This document shows positions 1 through 8,145 of a stretch of 34,830 nt of DNA, piece by piece (the stretch's first letter is position 1; the number at the start of each line of letters is the position of its first letter). The notes beneath the pieces were generated by a model. It ran no database searches. It was not told the DNA's origin and saw only the letters and a program-made list of their open reading frames with translations. A program made the translations under genes and the position numbers. The DNA is taken from contig JAAXJF010000071.1 in the NCBI GenBank assembly GCA_012269985.1, positions 1-34,830 on the forward strand. The letters run 5' to 3'. The stretch is from Acidimicrobiaceae bacterium. Lineage in GTDB: Bacteria > Actinomycetota > Acidimicrobiia > Acidimicrobiales > Ilumatobacteraceae.

Positions 1-1
1 C

Positions 2-694
2 GTCGGCGTCTTACTCGGTTTTCCATCGCTTCGCGGTCGAGACTCGCAGTTTGCCCTTGTGTCATTTGGCTATGCAATAGCGTTCCCACCCTTCGCGAGA
101 TGGTGCAGATCGATTACTGGGGGCCCTAGCGGAAGAAACCTCGAACGAGAACTTCTCCCACCGTCATGGTTGCCGATTGAAGATCTCGTGTACCGCTACC
201 TCATTACGATGTTCGTCATCGTGCTCTGCATGGTGATTGCAGCGAATTTCTTGCAGAGCCGGTGGGGAAGAGCAACAAAGGCACAACGCGACAATTCGCT
301 TGCTGCAGCAACCTTTGGAGTCCCGATTGCTAGAACACGGGCAGCAGCGCTCGGCCTCTCTGCTGCACTGTCAGGTGTGTCTGGCGCCCTCGGCGTCATC
401 TTATTTCCCTTCGTGCAAGCCAACGATTTTGACGTCTTCATGGCGCTTCGCCTCTACGCCGCAGCAGTCATCGGCGGACTGTCATCGGCAGTGGGTGCAC
501 TGTGGGGCGTCTTGAGTCTGTGGTTGTTCCCGCTTATCGGCGAGACCATCGGCATCGGAGGAGGAGCGAACTTCATTTTTGGCCTCAGCGTGCTCATCCT
601 CTCGTACTCCCAGATCGACGGAGTCGTCGGCGCTTTCAGAGTACTTGAAGCTGCAGTTATTCGGCGCAGGGAGCGCAGTGTCGCGCGAAGTTAA
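2..694 (+). CDS. Branched-chain amino acid-type ABC transporter permease, LivM family (5' end outside window)
   Basis: The reading frame is already open at base 2, so only the last 230 residues are present. A GTG at 59 lies inside conserved sequence (RGRDSQFALVSFGYA) and is unlikely to be the real start. Features seen are LivM-like: FPSLRGRDSQFALVSFG near the beginning, TGGPSGRN, a long hydrophobic helix (YRYLITMFVIVLCMVIAANF), the EAA-like cytoplasmic loop AQRDNSLAAATFGVPIARTR that docks on the ATPase subunit, then AALSGVSGALGVILFPF and further membrane helices. LivM-family proteins form half of the membrane channel of Liv or Urt-type importers for branched-chain amino acids, urea or related solutes; the substrate cannot be told here. 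The gene ends 20 bases before the convergent galE stop, with no clear terminator between them. Confidence 0.85.
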   Translation, partial: VGVLLGFPSLRGRDSQFALVSFGYAIAFPPFARWCRSITGGPSGRNLERELLPPSWLPIEDLVYRYLITMFVIVLCMVIAANFLQSRWGRATKAQRDNSLAAATFGVPIARTRAAALGLSAALSGVSGALGVILFPFVQANDFDVFMALRLYAAAVIGGLSSAVGALWGVLSLWLFPLIGETIGIGGGANFIFGLSVLILSYSQIDGVVGAFRVLEAAVIRRRERSVARS

Positions 695-714
695 TCAGAG
701 TGATGCGTGCCCTG

Positions 715-1689
715 TCAGTTCGATACTTGAGATGCGTGCCACGCGTATGCACTTTGAATGATGTCGTCAAGGGTGAGTTTGGAAGTCCAGCCAAGAACGC
801 GCTCGGCAGCAGAAGGATCAGCGAAAACAACCGCAGGGTCACCAACCCGCCGTGCGACCATCTTTTCTGGGATCTCGTGACCGGCCTTATTCGCGGTGCG
901 GACAAGTATGTCGAGGACCGACGATCCGACACCCGTGCCAAGGTTCAAGGTGGTGCTTGCGCCGCCAGCGGCCAGGTAGTCAAGGGCAGCGACGTGGGCA
1001 CGGGCAAGATCCTCCACATGGATATAGTCTCGAATGCCGGTGCCATCAGGCGTGGGGTAGTCGTTCCCAAACACTTGCACCGGGCCTGAAACACCGAGAG
1101 CGGCCTTCATGACAAGGGGCACGAGATTCGTTGTCACCGACCAATTTTCGCCAATCACTCCATCGAGGCTCGCTCCGGCTGCATTGAAATAGCGGAGGCT
1201 CACCGAGCGAAGCCCGTGAGTTTCGCCGAACCACGAAAGCACACGCTCCATCGTTGCTTTTGACTCGGCGTACACATTCTCCGGACGGATCTCTGCGCTT
1301 TCAGTGATCGGAGTCGCCTCGGGGTTCCCGTAAACAGATGCCGAAGATGAAAAGACCATGTGCTGCACTCCTGCGGCGAGAGCACCCTCGGCCAGATGAA
1401 CGGTGCCCGCAACATTGTTCTGCCAGTACAACCCGGGTGACGACATTGATTCACTGACACTCTTGTAAGCGGCAAAATGAAGGATTGCGGAGACATCGTG
1501 TTGACGGCAAGTCTTTTCGATTAGGGACTCATCACTAATCGATCCAACAATGAGTTCGGCGCCAAGAAGTGATTTTCCCTGACCTCGCTCAAGTGAGTCG
1601 AGAACAATGACCTCTCGACCGAGCGCCCGAAGGAGGCGGACCGTGTGGGAGCCGATGAATCCTGCTCCTCCCGTAACTAGTATCGACAA
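715..1689 (-). CDS. galE: UDP-glucose 4-epimerase
   Basis: The 324-residue protein is an extended short-chain dehydrogenase that interconverts UDP-glucose and UDP-galactose for wall or surface glycans. It has the NAD-binding motif TGGAGFIGSH (residues 6-15), HFAAYKSVSES (71-81), the catalytic serine region SSSASVYG (114-121), the YxxxK pair Y140/K144, and the substrate-side signatures RYFNAAGA and GIRDYIHVEDLA. Length is near the usual 330-340. The start is TTG at 1689. It gives the canonical N-terminus MSILVTGGAG and lies exactly 7 bases downstream of a TATTCT -10 box, so the mRNA is probably leaderless. No other gal gene is adjacent; the divergent neighbour encodes a secreted wall protein. 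Confidence 0.93.
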   Translation of the reverse strand: MSILVTGGAGFIGSHTVRLLRALGREVIVLDSLERGQGKSLLGAELIVGSISDESLIEKTCRQHDVSAILHFAAYKSVSESMSSPGLYWQNNVAGTVHLAEGALAAGVQHMVFSSSASVYGNPEATPITESAEIRPENVYAESKATMERVLSWFGETHGLRSVSLRYFNAAGASLDGVIGENWSVTTNLVPLVMKAALGVSGPVQVFGNDYPTPDGTGIRDYIHVEDLARAHVAALDYLAAGGASTTLNLGTGVGSSVLDILVRTANKAGHEIPEKMVARRVGDPAVVFADPSAAERVLGWTSKLTLDDIIQSAYAWHASQVSN

Positions 1690-1696
1690 GATCCCG

Positions 1697-1725
1697 AGAA
1701 TACTTCAAAAATTCGACTAAGTGAA
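1697..1725 (-). promoter_or_regulatory. Leaderless promoter of galE
   Basis: On the minus strand, -10 box TATTCT lies at 1697-1702. Seven bases (CGGGATC) separate it from the TTG start codon of galE. A -35-like TTCACT lies at 1720-1725 with a 17-base spacer. Transcription would begin at or within a base or so of the start codon. Confidence 0.6.
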
Positions 1726-1789
1726 TAACGCTCTCCGAGCTTGCGACTGCGCAAGAAAGGCATGACCGGTTCGGGATCGAACTAAGCAG

Positions 1790-1795
1790 TAGGGT
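1790..1795 (+). promoter_or_regulatory. -10 box of a leaderless promoter for the SpoIID/SGNH gene
   Basis: TAGGGT lies at 1790-1795, followed by exactly 7 bases and then the GTG start at 1803. No Shine-Dalgarno sequence precedes this GTG. I do not see a convincing -35 box. Confidence 0.5.
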
Positions 1796-1802
1796 TTTCG
1801 GT

Positions 1803-4610
1803 GTGCCTTTTAAAAATCGGCTGAGACGTTTCATCGCAGTATTTGCTGTGTTTGCGGTGTTTATTTTCTCAGATTCAGTCTCAGCTGAGGTTTGGCACAG
1901 CGACGACGCTATTGGATACATCGTTCATGGAACTGGCTATGGACATGGTCGTGGGATGAGCCAATATGGAGCGTACGGATGGGCTGTTGATTACGGATGG
2001 ACGTGGGAAGAGATACTTGACTTCTACTACGGCGGAACAGTCCTCGCTGATGTTGAAAATTCGGACATCAGAGTTCGGCGAACTGCTTGGGACAATACCG
2101 AGGATGTCACCCTTGTCTCAACAAGCGGTCCGCTCACGGTCACATTTGCTGGGGAAAACGTCTTGGTTGGAAACTCTGTGCAACTCATTCGCACGGGCAC
2201 GAATCAATTCACGATGCAGTCGTCGCCAAACTCAACTTGTGGCGATTCATCCTTTCTCTTGCCATCTGGTCCGTTCTCACAAAATTCGGCCCGCCAAATC
2301 GAGGTGAAAAGCGTCCAATCGTTCTTGGCTAACCGCGGTTTTCAGCCAGGTCCAGTGGACGGAATCTTTGGCCCAATGACCGCAGGTGCAGTTGCGAGAT
2401 TTCAAGCCTCAGTTGGTTTACCTGATAACGGAACTTGGTCATCTGAAGAGGCGTTTAAAGGATCATTGCAGATGCTGGACATTACTGATGCCTCGCTGCA
2501 AACCGGATCAACCCTCAATGTCGAAGTGCGAAAGTTGCAGAGGTTCCTTAATGACCAAGGCTTCAACGCTGGGCCGGTTGACGGAATCTTTGGCTCAATG
2601 ACCAGAGGCGCCCTTGTTCGGTTCCAGGTTGCAGCAGAAATACCCACAACTGGTGCTTGGGGTCGTGATGATGCGGCTGCTGCCATCTCATACACATCAG
2701 GCGAAGATCCCCAAGAAGTTGCTTGGGGAGACGTTCGCACAGGAATTTTGGGACCGATCGTCGTGAGTGTCGATCAAGACGAATCAGCCGGTGATGCCGG
2801 AGATGCCCTTGCAGTCTGCTCTGGCCAGCAACTCATTCACTACCGAGGAACTATCGAGTTCCTGCAAAGCAATGCTGGCTCACGGCTTGTCAACGAAGTT
2901 TCAGTTGATAACTACTTGAGAGGAGTGGTCCCAAAAGAGGTCAGCGCATCGTGGGGTGACGCAGGCGGCGGAGCAGGGATGAATGCTCTTAAGGCTCAAT
3001 CCGTTGCTGCGAGGTCATACGTCCTAGCCGAGAGTCGTTACAGCTACGCGGACACGTGCGATACACAGTCCTGCCAAGTGTATGGCGGAGCCGCCAAGCG
3101 CTCGTCCTCTAGCGCACCCGCCATATTGGTCGAAAGGCCGCAGACAGATTCTGCCATCAGCCAAACAAGTGGGAAGGTTCGTACGTGGTCAACGGGAGCA
3201 AAGGCCGGTCAGATTGCTTCGACGGAGTACTCGTCCTCAAATGGGCCTAACACGGCAGGTGGTGCGTTTCCAAGTGTTGAAGACCTCGGTGATGCAACTT
3301 CTCGAAATCCGAATCACACCTGGTCCAGAGTCATCACGCTCGAAGAAATTTCCGCAAAGTACCCATCGGCTGATCTGGATGGAATCTCAACTGAGGAAAA
3401 TCCTGTGTCTGCGTACGAGGGGATTTATGCAAATCGCGTGAGGCTGAACTCCAACGTTTACGTGTCAGCGCTCGCATTTCGTGCTGCAGTCGGTTTGCTC
3501 AGCCCGGGCTTCGTCCTTGAGAAACTTACCGTCGCTAATCGAAGCGATCTCAAAATGGCTCAGATCGGAGATTCAGTTGGAGTTGGGGCTACAAGCCGAG
3601 GCCTCGGTGGGGCATTTGATGCCCTCTCGTCAGAACTATTCCTTGATCCTTCATTCGACAACCTCACGAGCAGACCTGTTGGGTCATCGCCAAACGAGAA
3701 AAACGGTCTCGGAGCGCTAGAGGCGATCCCAGAAGGTACTGATCTTGTTGTAATTGAACTCGGTTACAACGGTGGACTTACCGCTCGGTCAATAGACGCG
3801 GCAATGAATATTCTTGAAGCAAAAGGAGCACCGGCCGTCGCTTGGGTTAATCTCTCTACCCGGTCGGGAAGTTATGCCCAATCGAATACGAACCTTTCGG
3901 AAGCTTCGGCTCGATGGTCGAATCTCACAATCCTTGATTGGTCGAATGCAAGTTCAGATGCCTCGAGTGACCGTTGGTTTGCCAGCGATGGTGTACATCT
4001 CACGAAGACCGGAAACGCCGAATTCTCCAGATGGCTAGTTTCCCAGCTATCTGATGTTCTGGACGAGATCTTTAAGGATCCTGACATTGACGATTGTTCG
4101 ACTTCCAGTCAGTGTGAAGATCCTGTGTTTACAACCACGGTCGATGTTCCAGACGGCCCGATTGGTTTCAAGTCGAATGACACAGACTCGGTAAGGAAAA
4201 TTCAACGTTTTCTTGCTGAATACAATTTCAGACCAGGGCCAATTGACGGCGACTTTGGCAGGATGACCCTTTCGGCTCTCAATCGTTTCCAACGCGAGAG
4301 TTCACTTGCCATTACAAATCAGTGGAGTCCAACTGATGCCTTGAAGGCGAGAGAACTTGGTTCTGTGGTAGAGGAGACGCCCCCTTCCAACTCGACCATG
4401 TTCCCGGCAGGACCTCTCTCGGTGGGAAGCGCGGATTCAGTTTCAACGAGGTCGGTCCAGCGTTATCTGTCGTATGCGGGTCATAACCCTGGTCCAGTTG
4501 ATGGAATCTACGGAAGGATGACGGCGGGAGCAGTTAGTCGCTTTCAAGCATCGAAGGGTCTCACGCAGTCAGGCGTTTGGGGTAGCGCTGAACAATCCGC
4601 AGCAAACTAA
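1803..4610 (+). CDS. Secreted SpoIID/LytB-domain protein with four peptidoglycan-binding repeats and an SGNH-hydrolase domain
   Basis: A 935-residue exported protein. Residues 1-28 form a signal peptide (basic start, core AVFAVFAVFIF, likely cleavage after SVSA). Residues 45-79 carry the SpoIID signature GYGHGRGMSQYGAYG and DFYYGGT. Two PG_binding_1 repeats follow (about 165-210 and 238-285). The SpoIID core then resumes at about 318-575, with VDNYLRGVVPKEV (likely catalytic Glu379), ALKAQSVAARSYVL and STEYSSSNG. Residues 584-750 look like an SGNH/GDSL hydrolase: IGDSVGVG (588-595), ELGYNGG (652-658) and DGVHLT (729-734). Two more peptidoglycan-binding repeats (about 793-845 and 877-930) end the protein. 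SpoIID proteins are lytic transglycosylases on peptide-free glycan; SGNH domains often deacetylate or deacylate wall polymers. A wall-remodelling role is inferred. The GTG start is set by the signal peptide and the promoter. Confidence 0.88.
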   Translation: MPFKNRLRRFIAVFAVFAVFIFSDSVSAEVWHSDDAIGYIVHGTGYGHGRGMSQYGAYGWAVDYGWTWEEILDFYYGGTVLADVENSDIRVRRTAWDNTEDVTLVSTSGPLTVTFAGENVLVGNSVQLIRTGTNQFTMQSSPNSTCGDSSFLLPSGPFSQNSARQIEVKSVQSFLANRGFQPGPVDGIFGPMTAGAVARFQASVGLPDNGTWSSEEAFKGSLQMLDITDASLQTGSTLNVEVRKLQRFLNDQGFNAGPVDGIFGSMTRGALVRFQVAAEIPTTGAWGRDDAAAAISYTSGEDPQEVAWGDVRTGILGPIVVSVDQDESAGDAGDALAVCSGQQLIHYRGTIEFLQSNAGSRLVNEVSVDNYLRGVVPKEVSASWGDAGGGAGMNALKAQSVAARSYVLAESRYSYADTCDTQSCQVYGGAAKRSSSSAPAILVERPQTDSAISQTSGKVRTWSTGAKAGQIASTEYSSSNGPNTAGGAFPSVEDLGDATSRNPNHTWSRVITLEEISAKYPSADLDGISTEENPVSAYEGIYANRVRLNSNVYVSALAFRAAVGLLSPGFVLEKLTVANRSDLKMAQIGDSVGVGATSRGLGGAFDALSSELFLDPSFDNLTSRPVGSSPNEKNGLGALEAIPEGTDLVVIELGYNGGLTARSIDAAMNILEAKGAPAVAWVNLSTRSGSYAQSNTNLSEASARWSNLTILDWSNASSDASSDRWFASDGVHLTKTGNAEFSRWLVSQLSDVLDEIFKDPDIDDCSTSSQCEDPVFTTTVDVPDGPIGFKSNDTDSVRKIQRFLAEYNFRPGPIDGDFGRMTLSALNRFQRESSLAITNQWSPTDALKARELGSVVEETPPSNSTMFPAGPLSVGSADSVSTRSVQRYLSYAGHNPGPVDGIYGRMTAGAVSRFQASKGLTQSGVWGSAEQSAAN
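2295..2630 (+). repeat. First pair of peptidoglycan-binding repeats, coding
   Basis: Two diverged in-frame repeats, at about 2295-2411 and 2514-2630, share the protein pattern V..(L/V)Q.FL...GF..GPVDGIFG.MT.GA..RFQ. The DNA remains similar around the GPVDGIFG core. They lie between the GHGRGMSQYGA segment and the rest of the SpoIID domain. Confidence 0.85.
4179..4553 (+). repeat. Second pair of peptidoglycan-binding repeats, coding
   Basis: Two further copies of the same repeat, at about 4179-4298 and 4431-4553, have the cores GPIDGDFGRMT and GPVDGIYGRMTAGAVSRFQ. They form the C-terminal wall anchor after the SGNH domain. Confidence 0.85.
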
Positions 4611-4801
4611 ATTTTGTGGACATTCTGCTGATGGTGAGCGATGGCCAACTTGCTATTGCGCAAAAAAATAGGTGCTTGATGAAGGTCCTTGTCTCGAGCA
4701 GTTCGTTCTAAGCGGATGCAAAATCTCTGAGGGTCGTACAAAGTGGGGTTGAAGTACGGCTTTGTCAAGCGATTAGATTCGATTGTAAGTCAGCCCTTGG
4801 T
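4611..4801. other. Convergent intergenic region without a recognised gene
   Basis: These 191 bases lie between the stop codons of the SpoIID/SGNH gene and the MaoC-like gene. I see no plausible coding frame and no tRNA. A 6-bp inverted repeat (ACAAAG at 4738-4743, CTTTGT at 4760-4765) and an A7 run near 4663 are present. The hairpin lacks an adjacent U-tract, so it is not a standard intrinsic terminator. Confidence 0.4.
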
Positions 4802-5767
4802 TCACGGTGCCCACACCACAGGTGTCCACCGAAGAATATGGCCTGAACCACCTTCAACCGTCGAGCCATTGACTTCCAAGCGCAGCAATCTGCCAGTACC
4901 AACTGGCAATTCCTCGACAAGACGGTGACTGAACTCAAGGAGATCGCCTTCATATGCGGGGCCGATGTGGTCGCACCCATCCCATGACACGATGTGGGCG
5001 AGGCCTGGGAGAATGCGGGTGAGAGACGCCTGCGCAAGAGCTTGTACGTGCCCGCCGTAGACAAGTCGCCGGCCGCCAGCACCAAGGGTGTGGTCTCGGT
5101 GCACCGCTGCCTGATTGAAGGTACTTCGCGCAAATGGTGCCGCCAGGTCAATGTGGTCACGGAGCGGATCGGTGCGCTCCTCATTGATCAACCAGTCGGA
5201 GAAGGGCAGAGTGGATAGATTCCAGTCGGGAACCGCTCCGGTGAGTTCGCTGAGAGGAGTGGGGTCAGAGGGGCCCGGAATGTCATCGGCGTGACCTGTT
5301 CCACCAGCCCGAGCGGGAATCAGTGCACAACGCTCATACTCGACAACAGGGCCATGTTCTGACGAGGTCGTGATACCCAACCAAACCTTTCCGCGGTGCT
5401 GATCACCCTTGGGCGCCGATTCTCGTAATCCGAGCACAGTTGTTGTGGTGAAAAGCGTCTCCCCAATATGCACTGGCCGAAGAATTCGAACCGAGCGGTA
5501 ATAGAGATTGGCAATCGCCCGTCGAGTGGCGTTTGTCGTCTGCCCGATCGAAAAGTGCATAACGAGACCAGGATTCGCGAGCGCACCTGAGCTCCCAGAC
5601 ACCTGCTGGTGAATCATGCGGTCGGCGGTCTGCAAATGCTGGTCGCCGGTGACCGCGCGGAACCAAGTGTTATCACCTTCGGTGAGAGTCACCGAAGGTA
5701 ACGGAGATATCTGCCCGCCGACTGAGAAGTCTTCGAACATCGGACCAAATTCGTGGGGGAGCACCAT
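4802..5767 (-). CDS. MaoC-like double-hotdog dehydratase/hydratase
   Basis: The 321-residue protein belongs to the MaoC-like acyl-CoA hydratase superfamily with two hotdog folds in tandem. It resembles mesaconyl-CoA hydratase-type proteins: FEDFSVGG at 11-18, TEGDNTWFRAVTGDQHLQ at 29-46, RRAIANLYYRSVRILRPV around 82-99, and a second domain with FNQAAVHRDH (217-226) and LVYGGHVQALAQASL (235-249). The substrate is probably a CoA thioester but cannot be fixed from sequence. The catalytic Asp/His pair is not obvious. I chose ATG at 5767 because it follows a TAACAT box by exactly 7 bases; an in-frame TTG at 5797 is the alternative. It lies downstream of ribH in the same direction, but nothing suggests a role in flavin synthesis. 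Confidence 0.75.
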   Translation of the reverse strand: MVLPHEFGPMFEDFSVGGQISPLPSVTLTEGDNTWFRAVTGDQHLQTADRMIHQQVSGSSGALANPGLVMHFSIGQTTNATRRAIANLYYRSVRILRPVHIGETLFTTTTVLGLRESAPKGDQHRGKVWLGITTSSEHGPVVEYERCALIPARAGGTGHADDIPGPSDPTPLSELTGAVPDWNLSTLPFSDWLINEERTDPLRDHIDLAAPFARSTFNQAAVHRDHTLGAGGRRLVYGGHVQALAQASLTRILPGLAHIVSWDGCDHIGPAYEGDLLEFSHRLVEELPVGTGRLLRLEVNGSTVEGGSGHILRWTPVVWAP

Positions 5768-5774
5768 GAGGACG

Positions 5775-5780
5775 ATGTTA
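5775..5780 (-). promoter_or_regulatory. -10 box of a leaderless promoter for the MaoC-like gene
   Basis: On the minus strand TAACAT lies at 5775-5780 and is followed by CGTCCTC (7 bases) and the ATG at 5767. The box lies between the ribH stop and the MaoC start, so this gene can be transcribed apart from the rib operon. Confidence 0.5.
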
Positions 5781-5826
5781 CGTCGCTTGCCACCCAACGA
5801 TCACATCCTCATGACGATGTGGAAAG

Positions 5827-6312
5827 TTATTGCGCAGCCAGTTGCTCGCAGACCGCAAGAAGTTCGAGGGCGGCAGCGGCGGCTTCCGCACCTTTGTTTC
5901 CCGGGCCGTCAACAGAGCGCTCGTCGGCTTGGGCTTCGGTATCGACGGTGAGGATTCCATTTGTGACTACTCGCCCCGAGTCGAGCCCAACTCTCATCAC
6001 CCCGGATGCGCTCTCGTTTGAGACCACCTCAAAGTGGTAAGTGTCGCCTCGCAGCACCACACCGAGCGCAATCGCGGCATCGAAGGCGCCCGTCGCAAGA
6101 GCAGCTTTCATCGCAATTGGTATCTCGAGAGCTCCAGGGACCTTGATCGAGACGATGTCGCCCTCGGCAACCCCGGCGTTGACTAGCGCTTCGCGTGCTC
6201 CGTTTTCGAGGCGATTGACGATGACGTCATTCCACCGAGCACAAATAAGCGCGATTCGCTGGCCACTGCCATTGAGCTCCGGAGTGACTCCCGTGGTCAA
6301 GTTCTTACTCAT
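5827..6312 (-). CDS. ribH: 6,7-dimethyl-8-ribityllumazine synthase
   Basis: The 161-residue protein performs the penultimate step of riboflavin synthesis. It condenses the pyrimidine from the RibD branch with the butanone phosphate made by RibBA. Motifs: ARWND (25-29, with the aromatic residue that stacks on the substrate), VPGALEIP (58-65), [14 protein letters not shown] (84-97, catalytic His93) and [15 protein letters not shown] (119-133). Length is typical. Its ATG overlaps the ribBA stop by 4 bases, consistent with translational coupling as the last gene of the FMN-riboswitch operon. Confidence 0.96.
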   Translation of the reverse strand: MSKNLTTGVTPELNGSGQRIALICARWNDVIVNRLENGAREALVNAGVAEGDIVSIKVPGALEIPIAMKAALATGAFDAAIALGVVLRGDTYHFEVVSNESASGVMRVGLDSGRVVTNGILTVDTEAQADERSVDGPGNKGAEAAAAALELLAVCEQLAAQ

Positions 6313-7562
6313 AAGTCATCCTCGGGGAAGAGGTGACCCATGCGATCACGCTTTGTTTTAAGGTACTGCTCCGCTTCCGGGTGTACTGGCACATGAATTG
6401 GTTCGCGTCCTTCAACCGTGAGCCCAAAACCCTCAAGTCCGCCGAATTTAGCTGGGTTATTAGTAAGAAGTCGAAGTCGCTGAACGCCAAGATCCACGAG
6501 AATTTGTGCGCCAATACCGTATTCACGACTGTCGACCGGGAGGCCAAGTTCGAGGTTCGCGTCGACCGTATCGAGGCCGGAGTCCTGAAGCTCATAGGCC
6601 CGAAGCTTGTGGCTGATGCCGATGCCTCGACCCTCATGACCACGAAGGTAGACAACTGCACCCCGGCCGTTTTCTGCAATACGCCGCATCGCTTCATTGA
6701 GTTGCGGTCCACAGTCACACTTGATGCTCGAAAAAATGTCACCTGTGAGACATTCGCTGTGCACGCGCACAAGAACTGGCTCATCACTCGACTCGCCGGA
6801 GATGTCGCCTTTCACGAAGGCTAAATGGGTTTCATTGTCCAGAATGCTTTGGAACGAGTAAGCCCGAAATTCGCCAAACTCGGTCGGGAGTCGGGCCTCC
6901 GCCGATCGGACTACGAGTTTCTCGCTACGCCGGCGGTATCTAATGAGATCGGCGATTGAGATGAACTTGAGATTGTGCTCATCAGCAAATGCTCGGAGTT
7001 CTGGGCCCCGCATCATCGACCCATCTTCGGCGACAAGCTCACACAACACTCCTGCTGATTCTCGGCCTGCGAGTCGAGCTAGGTCAAGGGCTGCTTCGGT
7101 GTGACCTGCTCGTTTCAAGACACCGCCAGGACGTGCCTGAAGGGGAAAGATATGTCCGGGTCGATTGAACTCTTCAGCCGGGATTGACCGGTCAGCAAGC
7201 GCTGTGATCGTTGCTGCCCGGTCCGCAGCAGAAATACCGGTTGTCGTGCCTGAACGAAGGTCAACGGTGACCGTGAACGCAGTTCCTTGTGATTCGCTGT
7301 TGGCCATTGGCGGCACCATCGGCGGTAACCGCAGATCTGCACAACGGTCACCGTCGAGCGATACGCAAATAACGCCGGAGGTGTAACGCACAAAAAATGC
7401 GATCGCTGAGTCGGTGGCAGCATCGGCTGCCATGATGAGGTCACCTTCGTTTTCGCGGTCCTCATCGTCGGAGACAACAACGATGCCTCCGGCGGCAATT
7501 GCTGCAATCGCTTCTTCAACCGGATCAAGACGGATGCTGTTGGTAGAGGCTTCAGTACTCAT
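6309..7562 (-). CDS. ribBA: Bifunctional 3,4-dihydroxy-2-butanone 4-phosphate synthase / GTP cyclohydrolase II
   Basis: The 417-residue fusion supplies both inputs of riboflavin synthesis. Residues about 10-208 are the butanone phosphate synthase: acidic Mg2+ loop [10 protein letters not shown] (32-41), RPGHIFPL (134-141) and [13 protein letters not shown] (154-166). Residues about 215-410 are GTP cyclohydrolase [20 protein letters not shown] (268-285) with zinc ligands Cys271, Cys282 and Cys284, RGHEGRGIG (307-315) and YGIGAQIL (348-355). Both active sites look intact. It starts with ATG 10 bases after the ribE stop and overlaps ribH by 4 bases. Confidence 0.97.
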   Translation of the reverse strand: MSTEASTNSIRLDPVEEAIAAIAAGGIVVVSDDEDRENEGDLIMAADAATDSAIAFFVRYTSGVICVSLDGDRCADLRLPPMVPPMANSESQGTAFTVTVDLRSGTTTGISAADRAATITALADRSIPAEEFNRPGHIFPLQARPGGVLKRAGHTEAALDLARLAGRESAGVLCELVAEDGSMMRGPELRAFADEHNLKFISIADLIRYRRRSEKLVVRSAEARLPTEFGEFRAYSFQSILDNETHLAFVKGDISGESSDEPVLVRVHSECLTGDIFSSIKCDCGPQLNEAMRRIAENGRGAVVYLRGHEGRGIGISHKLRAYELQDSGLDTVDANLELGLPVDSREYGIGAQILVDLGVQRLRLLTNNPAKFGGLEGFGLTVEGREPIHVPVHPEAEQYLKTKRDRMGHLFPEDDL

Positions 7563-7572
7563 TGGTATCCAT

Positions 7573-8145
7573 TCATGAGTTGAGGTGAGGGGTGATCATA
7601 CGCTCGACGTACTTTGCGATCACGTCGACTTCGATATTGACGAGGTCGTCAGGATGTTTGCTGCCAAGGTTGGTGACGTCAGCGGTGTGCGGAATCACAG
7701 CGACGGAGAACGTGTTATCAATCACATCAACAATGGTCAAGCTGACGCCGTCGACGGTGACCGAGCCCTTTTCGACCATGTACTTCGTTAGTTCGGTGGG
7801 AACGCGAACTCGGAGGTCTGGGACCTGTTCCACGATGGTTCCTACTGCATCAACATGGCCCTGCACGATGTGGCCACCCATTCGCTGTGAAGCTGCGACG
7901 GCTCGTTCTAAGTTCACTGACGTTCCAACTCCAAGTTGACGAAACGCGGTACGTATCAGTGTTTCTTCTGAGAGGTCGGCCTCCCACATTGCGTCGGTGT
8001 ATTCGACAACGGTGAGACAGCATCCATTTACTGCAATTGAATCGCCGAGACCGACTCCTTCGAGCACGGTCGAAGCGGCAATCCGAAGGCGACCCGAATC
8101 GAGTGATTCGACAACTCCTACCTCTTCAACTATTCCAGTGAACAT
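7573..8145 (-). CDS. ribE: Riboflavin synthase, alpha chain
   Basis: The 190-residue protein catalyses the dismutation of two ribityllumazines to riboflavin. It shows the typical internal duplication. The first barrel begins [10 protein letters not shown] and contains [13 protein letters not shown]; the second contains [13 protein letters not shown] and [15 protein letters not shown]. Length is slightly under the usual 200-215. The ATG overlaps the ribD stop by one base (TAATG), suggesting coupled translation. Confidence 0.96.
   Translation of the reverse strand: MFTGIVEEVGVVESLDSGRLRIAASTVLEGVGLGDSIAVNGCCLTVVEYTDAMWEADLSEETLIRTAFRQLGVGTSVNLERAVAASQRMGGHIVQGHVDAVGTIVEQVPDLRVRVPTELTKYMVEKGSVTVDGVSLTIVDVIDNTFSVAVIPHTADVTNLGSKHPDDLVNIEVDVIAKYVERMITPHLNS

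Noticed and set aside
4723-4770. Intrinsic terminator between the SpoIID/SGNH gene and the MaoC gene
   Set aside because: The ACAAAG/CTTTGT stem is short with a 16-base loop and has no U-tract on either strand.
5768-5797. TTG at 5797 as the start of the MaoC gene
   Set aside because: It adds ten residues without family similarity, while ATG 5767 sits at the exact leaderless distance from TAACAT.
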